Shown here: positions 38,579-47,742 of the stretch, piece by piece | How the letters are laid out: each line of letters opens with the position of its first letter | How positions within the stretch are numbered: the first letter of the stretch is position 1 | Notes under the pieces: generated by a model | Database searches by the model: none | Seen by the model: the letters and a program-made list of their open reading frames with translations, nothing else | What the model was told of the DNA's origin: nothing | From: Leucocoprinus leucothites | Lineage: Eukaryota; Basidiomycota; Agaricomycetes; Agaricales; Agaricaceae | Length of the DNA stretch: 64,000 nt | Direction of reading: 5' to 3' | NCBI GenBank assembly: GCA_013368445.1 | Contig: JAACJO010000010.1 | Coordinates: forward strand, 1,054,001 to 1,118,000 | Translations under genes and position numbers: made by a program

Positions 38579-39567
38579 TCATTCTGCGCCTTCGGCTCGT
38601 CTACTCAAGGGTGGTGGTTTTATGTTCCTTTTCTTCCTTCCTTCGCCAGCTGGTTCGTTGGGATCGCGTGGCCTTTTCTTTCTTGCTCCCCTAACGACCT
38701 TGGGCTTCGAAGGCAGGAGAGTTTCCGTTTTGGAGGAAGAGGGCGAAGTGGGGTTTCTTGTAGCAGGCTCGTCCACGCCCACAGGCTTGAGGAACCCAGT
38801 TGTCGACGATAACGGTTGTTGCCGTTTCGGCTTCTGCTCGTTGTCTTCCGGTAATTCGTCGTCCGCTGGCCGTTTCCTCGAGTCCCTCAAATCAGTGCCG
38901 ACACCGCTCAGAGAAAATATTGCATCACGAGCACTCCTTGAGCCCCGATTAGGTTTGCCGTCAAGAGTATCAAAGCCCTTCAGGCGGCTGTAGCCCAACG
39001 AGTTGGATGATATGGGCCTTGGATTTGTATGGATCCCGGACTTGCGCCCTTTGGATTTGCCATTGTTATCATTCTCGGGATTGAGTGAGTCGTCCTCGCC
39101 GTCGTGTGCATTATCATCGTTATCAGCATTGCCCTGCTGGCGATACGAAGTCAGTTCGCGAGGATGCGAGATAGAAACGAGATAATGACATGTTGCGGTT
39201 GAGATTGTGACTGTTCTTGTGAAACTTCGAGACCCTTCTTATTGAACATGCGCCGTCCGCGAGGTTTTTGTGTATGGGTCGCAGCATCCTCGCGTTCAGA
39301 TGAGAAGAGAAAGGGAATGTAAGAGGACTCGTGTACTACAACATCACTATGTAACTGTCAGAACATAGGTGCAATTGAGTGCAGGCAGACACACCTTGAC
39401 TGGTTCTCTCCGATTCCCCATGCCTCCTTGACTTCCGGTCCTACCTCCCATTTTCCTTCATCCTTAATTTCAGCGCGCTCGAGTTCAACTTCTTGTAATT
39501 GTTGCCTCCGAAGAGCATTCTGCATGAACTTGAGACTGAGTGTTCCATTGCTCAAAGATTTTGACAT
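38579..39567 (-). CDS. MPP6-like nuclear exosome cofactor (M-phase phosphoprotein 6 family)
   Basis: MPP6 proteins bind the nuclear RNA exosome, helping recruit the Mtr4 helicase for 5.8S rRNA maturation and RNA decay. The start ATG at 39567 gives MSKSLSNGTLSLKFMQNALR, which is the hallmark N-terminus of the family. EIKDEGKWEVGPEVKEAWG follows in the same exon. Later exons carry VVVHESSYIPFLF, THTQKPRGRRMFNKKG and the second family motif RPISSNSLGYSRLKGFDTLDG-like segment. The C-terminus is lysine-rich (RGARKKRPRDPNEPAGEGRK) and should act as a nuclear signal or RNA-binding tail. About three or four exons; near 270 residues, longer than yeast Mpp6 because of a Ser/Pro-rich insert. The upstream spacer to the tRNA is about 0.7 kb. 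Confidence 0.9.
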
Positions 39568-40256
39568 GGGAGAGGGAAATCAAAAGGTGATCTCGGCAAT
39601 TAGCGTTCACTGGAACAGAGTCTACTGCGAAGTTGAGATGAAGCCTTGAGGCATTTCACCAACAGATATGTGGGGTAGATAGCGGATAAGGGTCAAACGC
39701 GTATATACGAGACGTGCATACACACATCAATTATTCGCTTTATTAGCTTGTACATATCTCTCATTGCCGTCTCGTCAGCTCGTTGAAGATCCCGCCGCCA
39801 GTGTATGGTGACATTTCATTTTCACCCTTCCATTTACGCCCTTCAGGTTTGGTATTGGCCAGATAGCCTCCGGTTGGGTTGTGGTCCACAGATTCCCCAA
39901 GCGCTCAGGTCCTGACGCCTAAGTAATGCTGCTGCTTCAAAGTTGAATCACTTTTGCGCCGGGAAGACCGAGCAACGCATGACGCCGATGGCTCCAGCTC
40001 TCCTCAGTTTCAGTTCCAACTTTCTTCTGCAGCCCAAAGATTGCGTCAGTCGTACATTCCTCTCCCACAGTTTACTCCCCCAATTGTACACTTCACTCTG
40101 GCTGCCTTTTGGATAGACTCAGACCTCGCTTGACCACCTCCGGAGTCTGCATGTACACCGAAAAACACCCGTACTGATCCCGGTGTGCCCCTTTGTATAA
40201 GAAATATCTCTGCCTCTTAGCTCGCCTACAGTTTTCAGAGAGGAACTTGAGCAAAG
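39568..40256. other. Spacer between MPP6 and tRNA
   Basis: This stretch of about 690 bp holds the MPP6 promoter. I see no gene or repeat in it. Confidence 0.5.
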
Positions 40257-40261
40257 AAAAA
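40257..40261 (-). terminator. RNA polymerase III T5 terminator of the tRNA gene
   Basis: On the transcribed (minus) strand five T residues occur about 10 nt beyond the tRNA 3' end. This is the expected Pol III stop signal and supports the tRNA call. Confidence 0.7.
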
Positions 40262-40270
40262 CATAACAAC

Positions 40271-40350
40271 AACCACTGATGGGGATCGAACCCACAACCT
40301 TTGCCTTGCGAATGTAGGAAAGCAATGCACTACCATTGTGCTACAGTGGC
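40271..40350 (-). tRNA. tRNA with a short intron, probably Arg (anticodon CCU)
   Basis: The minus strand folds as a tRNA. The acceptor arms GCCACTG and CAGTGGT pair, with a G-U at position 1-72. The D-arm is GCAC-AATGGTA-GTGC, and the T-arm is GTGGG-TTCGATC-CCCAT with a standard TTCGA loop. The A box (TAGCACAATGGTAGTGC) and B box (GGTTCGATCC) fit Pol III internal promoters. The anticodon arm is TTGCT...GGCAA with a 15-nt loop. Placing an intron of about 8 nt (CATTCGCA) after position 37 restores a 7-nt loop TTCCTA+A, with anticodon CCT, hence arginine. The isotype is tentative: position 73 appears to be U, which is unusual for tRNA-Arg, and the intron edge was set by eye. That it is a tRNA is much surer than its amino acid. 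Confidence 0.8.
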
Positions 40351-41606
40351 ATATAATCGCGCTTTAACGTTCCCACATCAATCGGATGTTACCAGGTTTT
40401 AACGGCTAGCATATGTTGCTGTGACCCTAGCTGTCGTCCTCCCACGATTAAAAAGACAAGTGGTTCCGGAGGCTATCTTGACTCTACACTAAGGCTACGT
40501 AATGTAATCGACCTGCCAGAATTCGAGAAATTTTAACGAGGGACAGATCTAGCTCCGCAAAACACAGTACCAACACACACATTAACTTCGAGGGTGCCTG
40601 TGACCCTGCCGTATCGACAGCTGGCACAATGTTTCAAAAAGTTTCGCCATCATTATATGATACATTGACTAATTCATGCGATTTTCCAGCAATTCACAGA
40701 AAGAGGTGCATATTCAATCTTTTTTCACGCGAATGTGGGTCCTTTTGATTAAAGCTGAAGAAGCTTTAGATTTAGTGATCTTTATGCTCACAGTGATGCG
40801 ACAAGCAGCTTCGGTACACATTCTGAAATTGGAATAGCCTTCCACGCTAGAAGTCATTGTGACGACAGCAGGCGCGATTGTGCATTCAATCATCTTACTC
40901 GTGATGCAACGTTCACTGATCCACAAGTCTTCCAGGCGTTCTCCAGGCTTCGAGTTCTGCGTTGAGTCATATTTACCATACAGGGCAACTAAATGAAACC
41001 TTCGAGCCAGGAAACCCCACAACTTACAAAGCTCTTACTCTGCTGAGGCGAACTTTACAATGCGGTTTACTACGTCAGGATTTGGCCCTGACCACTTGTT
41101 ATTATCCAAAACGGTGGCAGAGCTGCAGGCTCGGAACTCTTTCGGCTAGTCTCATGTGTCATTTTTTACATGTTACTGTAGTCCAGATCAATACCACTTC
41201 ACCATACACAAGTGACAATTTGATCGGGGCTTTTGTCGGTAACATTTGGATTGAGATACTGACCGCTTCGTAGAAATTGTGCACATTGGGTTCGAGAGCG
41301 GTCGGGCTTCAGAAACTTGGAATGCTAACGGGGGTCGATAGAAAACAAACATTCGGAGCACGTGGAATCTTTATGCTTTACTAGATGAACGCCACACATA
41401 ATTCGTGGGCTTCCAGCGTCGTCAGAGTGCGACGCCGGACTGAAAGGACGTAACGATGCCCACACCATTTGAGAGCCGGCCGTCAACAAGTACTGGGCCT
41501 CTGCGTAAACAATATGGGAATCAACAACGTATAAAAGCCTCGTCCTTTGTCGTTCAGTCTTCAGTCGATTGTTAACATTCGTACTTCCCAAGTGCTCTTT
41601 TCCACA
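40351..41606. other. Intergenic region upstream of the beta-trefoil gene
   Basis: A 1.25-kb spacer with only short overlapping frames. TATAAAAG at about 41531-41538, some 70 bp before the beta-trefoil ATG, is a good TATA box candidate for that gene. Confidence 0.45.
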
Positions 41607-42202
41607 ATGTTTGCGAAACTTTCCTTGACACTCCTTGCCCTCTCTGCGGCTGTTATGGCTCAGTTCCCTGATGGTTCTTTCTTCATTCGCAATGTCGCGT
41701 CTGGAAAGGTCCTTGATGTTCAGCACGGGAGCACGGAGGTTTGTTTTGCATTTTAAAGCCAATGTTAAAAAGTGTTCACTCCGTTCCTCAGCCCGGAGCA
41801 AGTGTTATCCTCTGGGTCGGAAAGAATCTGGTTTCGACAATCAGCTATGGCGTTACGACAACGGCTTCCTAGTCAATAAAGCTTCTGGGCTTGTTCTTGA
41901 GGTACCTGGATTTGAAGGTGAGGTCGAATATGTATGTGTTGGCACGCGGTCACTGATAGTGTTCTGCCGCAGGCGGTGGTGATATTAGCCCCGGAACGGC
42001 TCTCCAGATAAATGCTAAAAGAGAACGGCCAGAGTCGCTAAATCAACTTTGGGCTTACAATTATCAGTACATCATGCCATATGACCCCAAAGTGGTCATC
42101 TGGGGTCAGGATGGGGACGTTAGTACCCCGGGGTCAAAGGCGGTTGTGGATCGCATGATCCATGAGGAGGTTACTCAGAAGTGGATGTTCGATCTACCTT
42201 GA
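41607..42202 (+). CDS. Small secreted ricin-B-type beta-trefoil (lectin-like) protein with apparent frameshift
   Basis: The start ATG at 41607 gives a clear signal peptide (MFAKLSLTLLALSAAVMAQF). Trefoil repeat signatures follow: FFIRNVASGKVLDVQHG, NQLWRYDNGFLVNKASGLVL and LNQLWAYNYQYIMP, each with the (N/D)QLW motif of carbohydrate-binding beta-trefoils. The C-terminus is VTQKWMFDLP. Three exons are separated by GT-AG introns. The family-like PGASVILWVGK at the start of exon 2 reads in one frame and the following ESGFDNQLW in another. This looks like a one-base deletion near 41820, or an assembly error. If real, this copy encodes a truncated protein. Basidiomycete relatives of about 150-160 residues are common secreted lectin-like proteins. 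No enzymatic or toxic chain is present, only the binding fold. Ligand unknown. Confidence 0.75.
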
Positions 42203-43859
42203 TGCTGAGGTTAAGTGGTTTAGGTTAAGTAGTTTCGGTTGCGTAGTATTGTTTGTAGAGACCGAGTTTATGAGTCATTGAGTTGCACCGTCTTGACAAC
42301 TTCTCGAGATGTTTGATAGCTATCATTAATTAATTTCTGATCACAAAGGGATATTCTCTTGATTCCGACGCACCAACGTTAAATATTTAACGCTGTTGGA
42401 AGGTCGGCGTCGGAGGACGACCTCACTGAACGAGGAACAAGAAGAAATACAGTGAACTCGACGTAGATTCAGAGGGAGAAAAGGAAGTAAGTTAGTTACA
42501 GGCGCTCGCTCATACATATATATATATTGGTAGGTATCTAAATTAGGAAAGTGTTGTCCTGCTATGAAGGTACGGTGTAAGTCGGGGCTTACAGCTGTCT
42601 TGATGCTTGAGTGCCGGAGCGGCATCCGCAACGTGCTTGTGAAGCTAGACTTTTATGTGTGTTGCACTGACTCATTTGGTACTGAGGTTCATGACTGAGG
42701 ATGGCGGTTATTGGATAAACTAAGTGAATATTGCGAGCCGTGCAAAGGGTGTCTAAGGCAAAACAAACAGCGTTGGGCTGCTTTTCTCAGACATCAACCG
42801 GTACTGATCAAGCCATTTAGTGTCTGTCAAAAGGATCCCTCAACTCGGGTGTCGGAAGGACGTTGAGTTGGCAAGAGATGATACTCCAACCGTCCGGTCA
42901 AGGGAGGAATGTAAAAGGGATGTTGAAAGCAACGCAGAAGGATCCTCGTGGTGGGATCAAAGCAGGTAATTGTGCTAGGGATGTTCCTAACACAAGAAAG
43001 AGAGAGGAGGGACGCGAAGGCAGGGTTCGAGACGACCGCCTGGATAGTGGACAAAGGTTCACGATCACTCACTTGAGGGTGCGGACAGTGGGAGTCAACA
43101 AAAGCACTCGCACTGGCTCTTTTTGATGGTACTGGCATCTTCGCCGAATCCAAGTATATTTACACATGTCTGTCGTCTCTCGGGCAAGCATCCCGTCCAG
43201 TTCTTCAGGCCCTCACGTACCACAGACGTTCGGGTAGGGGTGAAGCTTTTAAAAGAAAGTCAGATTTCGGGGGCGGGCATAGCCCATTCTTGCTACAGGT
43301 CGCTTTTTCCAGGGACCAACTGTGATGCGTTGAAGCTAGTAGTCATTGGTTAAACCATGTGGGTGCAGTATCATCGGTTTTGTGGGCAGGGCAGACAATA
43401 ATGGTCTATTGTATCCCGCCACAGCCGCGACTCTAATCCAGTAGTATGATGATAGGGCGTGATCTCTTGAGAGAGAGCTCAGCCAACAGGTAGCTTGCGC
43501 GCGTTGTCTTTCGAAAATATCACTGGCGAGAATCTTGCTTGCGCTCCCATCGGATTGAAGATGACTTCGTACAGGTGTTGCGCAGCCTTGTCCTGGCATT
43601 TCCGCAAGTATTGGTGGATACAGCAAGACACTGATAGGTTTTTTCTAGGAGTTGGATCACATTCAAGCTGGCGGGACTGGATCCAAAAGCTCGTGCACTG
43701 GGGTTCCTTGATGAGTGACAGGGTTGACATCGAGCGTTGAGACATTAGATCAAGAGCAATGGCCTCATTCGGGGCTGAGTGCAAGCTTTGGCAGTTGAGC
43801 TCTTGCAGGACTATGAAGTCATTCATCATATAGATCAAATACATAACTTGCTACAAAAT
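42203..43859. other. Convergent intergenic region, no gene seen
   Basis: This 1.65-kb region lies between the beta-trefoil stop and the Rpp14 stop. It contains a short TA repeat at about 42516-42526. A 121-codon minus-strand frame at 43479-43844 directly follows the Rpp14 stop and is probably its 3' flank rather than a gene. Confidence 0.45.
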
Positions 43860-44230
43860 TCAAGGTTGATCTCCTCGTCCAGAGGGGTTTACCAGAAGGG
43901 AAGGCAAGAAGGGTGATTCCTTGACGAGGGAAAATCTTTCGTTAACATTCCAGGAAACTAATGCAGTAACAATTCTCAGTGCATCCCTGTATATTCGCCA
44001 ACGGGACAGTATTAGGTTCGGCATCAAGTCTCAGGCAATAGCTGTTACACGCACTCGGATCGAACCCTGAGAACACATTCTTCCCCAGACTCTGCGACAG
44101 ACAAGATGTCGACGTATGTGCTCTCCGCAGACAGACTAAATGCTTGCGATAATGCATCAGAAATAGCCTTGCGAATGGTCAATTCCTCTGAACATGGTGG
44201 AGATATTCGGAGTCGGACGTAGTGGTACAT
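43860..44230 (-). CDS. Rpp14/Pop5-family subunit of RNase P / RNase MRP
   Basis: RNase P and MRP trim the 5' ends of pre-tRNAs and cleave pre-rRNA; Rpp14-family proteins are core small subunits in the nucleus. The start ATG at 44230 gives MYHYVRLRISPPCSEELTIR. The same exon continues KAISDALSQAFSLSAESTYV and DILSVAESGEECVLRV. After a single GT-AG intron of about 60 nt, the second exon reads DALRIVTALVSW, then NERFSLVKESPFLPSLL, ending SGRGDQP at the stop at 43860-43862. The spliced protein is only about 100 residues, the right size and pattern for Rpp14. It is easy to miss because exon 2 is only about 120 nt. It is divergent from the palmitoyltransferase gene, 242 bp away. Confidence 0.8.
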
Positions 44231-44472
44231 GGCGAAATTTATGAAGCAAAAAAAAGGAATTCGGGATAGGTGGTGAATTTAGACTTGCTTACATAATCAC
44301 ACATGTTCTTAGTGCGTCATTTCGTCCACTGAGTGTTGTTCGCAGGGTTGACTGATTCCCTCCCTCTTTTTCTCCTTGTCCTCTCACCGCTTATCTACTT
44401 TCTTCGCTTGTCTCTGCATCACCTTAGCCGTCAGTATCCTTTTACGAGGGCTTGGGCACCCATAATTCACTA
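44231..44472. promoter_or_regulatory. Compact divergent promoter between Rpp14 and DHHC genes
   Basis: Only 242 bp separate the two divergent start codons. A polypyrimidine tract (about 44358-44425) precedes the palmitoyltransferase ATG, as is usual for fungal transcription start regions. A shared promoter is likely. Confidence 0.5.
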
Positions 44473-47429
44473 ATGCCTGGCCCGACTCCAACCTCGACAC
44501 ACTCACAACGGCAACACAAATTTCGGAGACCATCAAGACTACGGCATAATACAGCAAGTGCAGCTTCTACAAGTGCGACAAGCGGTGACCTGGACCATGC
44601 TCCTGTGATGTCTCAACACCAATGCTGTGGAGTTGTGGAGGAGGCAGCTCTACAAGCACGAGAGAAACGAGCGAACAGGACGACCCCGCAGCCTTGGATT
44701 GTTCGTAAACTCGCAGTGTTCCTTACTCTAGGGATCATGGGATATGCGGGCTACGTATATATTGGGAGGTTTTGTATCAGTGCAATAAATCGGACCGGCC
44801 AGTCTGCTACTGGGAGGCCGACCGCAAGTGAGTTCTCTCTTTGACGACTATTGGGCTACGTGTGTGCAGGGATGAATTCAGGCTGAACTCTGGTTTTACA
44901 GTTGTGCTACTTCCTATTTTCTGTGTTCTTTATTTGTGGATGATTTGGGCGTATATCAAGGTACTTTTGGGTTTTTATTTTATTTAGGCATGTCAGACCA
45001 GTATTCACAAACCATCATTCAGGTGATATTGACGTCGCCAGGATACGCTAAAGATGTGCGTCCGCTTGCTCAAATCTTGCATTAAGTCTAAATCTCCTTT
45101 AGTACGAACCTCAATGTCCCCAACCGGGTTTCGACCAACCCGATACTCGACATTCAGACTACGACTTGGAGAATTCACTTACACATTACAATGCAGGCCT
45201 TGATTTTCCCAAATCCTCTCATGAATTTGATCCTACTCGAACACACCGTTATAATAAACCCTCATATTCCTCGACCTCAAGCCATCACCCAGCGCGTGGT
45301 GATCGTGTTCATGCCCCTGAACCCATTGCTGGACCATCGTATGAAGATATTGTCCTTCGAACGTCTATTCAGGGGCGTAGCGTGAGCCTGGAGCGACTGA
45401 GGCAGACAACAAACCATGAGGATGCGAGAGCATCAGGAGCTACACTCCCAGAAGAGGTTGATGACGGAGGAGTAGGAGAGGGGCGACTGAGAACACCCTT
45501 CGAGCCCCCTTTCACTATTTTTCTTCCTGAGGACCATGAACATTCTCAAGGAAAGACGACCTCCCAGCGCGATGGACAAACCCTTGAAATGGGGACGCTA
45601 GGCGGGTGTGAGCCACGCAATAATCGACCACAAGCGCCAGCTCGAGAGGTGCCACCTCTGGCTACCACACCTGAGAAGAGCCGCCATGACAAATCCTCAT
45701 GGAAAGCCCTGTTCTTTCCGTGTGCTGCGTTCTATAGTAAACAACGCGTAGCCCCCAGGGAGAAAAGAGAGATTACTGTACGGAGAAGGCCGCCAACTAT
45801 ACCTATTCTGCATCCAGCCCACAGATATTGTTTTCGTGACCAAATCGTCAAGCCTTATCGAGCTCACCATTGTCGAAATTGCGGTACCGTGAGTCATGTT
45901 CTACTGGGATTTTGCTCAAAATGACCGGCAGTGTTGACAGTGTGTGTTAAAATTCGATCATCATTGCCCCTGTGAGTACGAACTAGTTTGACGTTGGTCC
46001 TCCAGAGATTAACGTTGACTTGCAATATAGGGATAGGCCAATGTGTTGGGGCTCGGAATCATAAAGTGCGTTAGCTTATCTGCTTAGCCATGAACTATGT
46101 TGACGGATTTTGCATTCAGTTTTTCCTGAATTTCTGTCTAGCTGCAATGATCTTCACCCTCTATGTGCTAGGGACGCTCGTTGGGTTCAACGTATCAGCT
46201 TGGGTTTCAACTTCATCCACCTCTCACGTAGATTCTCAAGTGATTGTCATTAGTTCATTGTGTGTCTCTTTGCTTACTCGGATTCCGCTCACTGATGCCG
46301 TAGTTGACAGAGCTCTACTTTTTTCTCTCTTCACAAGCGTACTTACGTGGACCCATATAATCCTGATAATGAGAGGGCAGACAACTGTCGAGAGCATGAC
46401 AATTCATTCCATGAAGGAGCGTGAGGGGGCTGAATTAACAAGGGAATATGGGATTTGCAGTTTCAGGTGAGTGCCCATTTATCCAGATTTGAAAGTAAAC
46501 CTGGTTAAATTGACTCCCCGGCTACCCGGATCTATTTCTACGCAGTGTTAAGCGAGAAGCAAGAAAACAGTGGAACGAAGAATGGGGTGATCTCGACTCG
46601 GAAGGCAATATATGGTGGACTGGGAGTAAGAAGCAGGGTTGGATAGACGTCATGGGCTCGAATCCTTTGGGTTGGATACGTGAGTTGTGCATTTCACCCA
46701 TCTTTCATGCATTGCATCATGAGGCTTCGTGATCCTATTTCTGTTCGTGGTGGCGGGAAAGGTTCTCATTAATGTTGACATCAGCCATTCCATGTGGACC
46801 AGTGCTTCAGAGACGTGGCTCGTATTCTTTTAGGCGTACCTTGCAGGCACGAGATGGCTGGACTAAACTTGCCCTGTTCCCTTCTCCTGAATGTGCGGGT
46901 CTTCCTGGTTGGCCGAGTTGCCTCTCCTCTCGGGAGTATGAGAGGCAGAGTTCCTTCGGTATCAATCAGCTACCAGAAAAGTTGACGTGGGCGTATGAAG
47001 TGCCATGCAGCATGCCTGGTCACCAAAGAATCTTATCGTGTACGGCATCCGGCTTCTTTAGGGTGTAACCGAGTGCCCTCGAATGATTCTGGGGTATCGA
47101 TTTCTGATGTCCCCTTCTCTTTACTCCTTCTGACAGGGGGTCGCCTCGTTTGTAACATCGCTGCGCCTCATTTCCATTGGCAGTTGGTGTAGACAGTGGC
47201 GCCGATACGTAACAAGATGTTGCACTTTAGCTTTTATTATCTCTTCCTTACAGACTTGGCCCTTCATTTCATCCCCGAATTGTAGTGGAAAGCATCGATA
47301 CTGACTCCTTCTTTTGCAGTTCCAATCGGTCGGGGTAAGGGAGATGGCCTCTCGTATGCAGTGAATCCTCGGTTCGATGAGCAAGGGAGATTGCGAAGAC
47401 GAGCAGAGTGGCCAGCCGAGCTGCGATAA
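44473..47429 (+). CDS. DHHC-type protein S-palmitoyltransferase
   Basis: This enzyme attaches palmitate to cysteines of membrane-associated proteins. The start ATG at 44473 gives MPGPTPTSTHSQRQHKFRRP. The first membrane segment is VFLTLGIMGYAGYVYIG, the second VLLPIFCVLYLWMIWAYIKV. A long, acidic, Ser/Pro-rich loop (about 45120-45700) precedes the Cys-rich domain: YCFRDQIVKPYRAHHCRNCG, then TCVLKFDHHCPW and IGQCVGARNHKFFLNF. The DHHC cysteine of the active site is intact. Further segments are LAAMIFTLYVLGTLVGFNV and LLFSLFTSVLTWTHIILIM, followed by the TTVESM (TTxE) motif. The last coding exon (47320-47429) encodes PIGRGKGDGLSYAVNPRFDE and ends EWPAELR. It joins NPLGWI through a 640-nt intron (46680-47319), more than ten times the usual size here. 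About 600 residues. Confidence 0.9.
46680..47319 (+). other. 640-nt last intron of the palmitoyltransferase gene
   Basis: The donor GTGAGT at 46680 and the acceptor TTTTGCAG ending at 47319 join LGWI to LPIGRGKGDG in frame. Other introns in the gene are about 50-70 nt. The intron contains a hairpin (arms TGCCTCTC and GAGAGGCA near 46920-46947) and a stop-free frame of 63 codons, but no recognised domain. Confidence 0.65.
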
Positions 47430-47742
47430 GGATGAGTGATGGTTTTCTTTCGTGAGCATATTTTCTGGGATGGCTATCATCTGGAATGGGATGGGAGACC
47501 GATAAGTGTATAGGAGATCTGTGGCTCGTCCGGCAAGTACAATGTTCTGTAGGAGTATATGTGGAGATAGCAATGTATTGGAGCATGTGACCGGAACAAG
47601 CGAGTACGGATGAAGGCGTCTGCCGACCAAGGCGGGCGGAACCTGACGTTTGTATAAGTAGCCTGCCGGTAATGATGATGGGCATTCGCACTTCCCATTC
47701 CCCGAACCTTGGACTACAACCATCATTTGAGCTGCTCACATC
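47430..47742. other. Spacer between palmitoyltransferase and ornithine aminotransferase
   Basis: A 313-bp same-strand spacer. It should contain the end of one transcript and the promoter of the next. Long minus-strand frames cross it but match no family. Confidence 0.45.

Noticed and set aside
43020..43045. B-box-like GGTTCGAGAC
   Set aside because: The stem does not close and there is no A box upstream.
46794..46985. 63-codon frame in the long palmitoyltransferase intron as the true C-terminus
   Set aside because: Reading on from NPLGWI into this frame gives an unfamiliar end, while splicing to 47320 restores the family C-terminus exactly.
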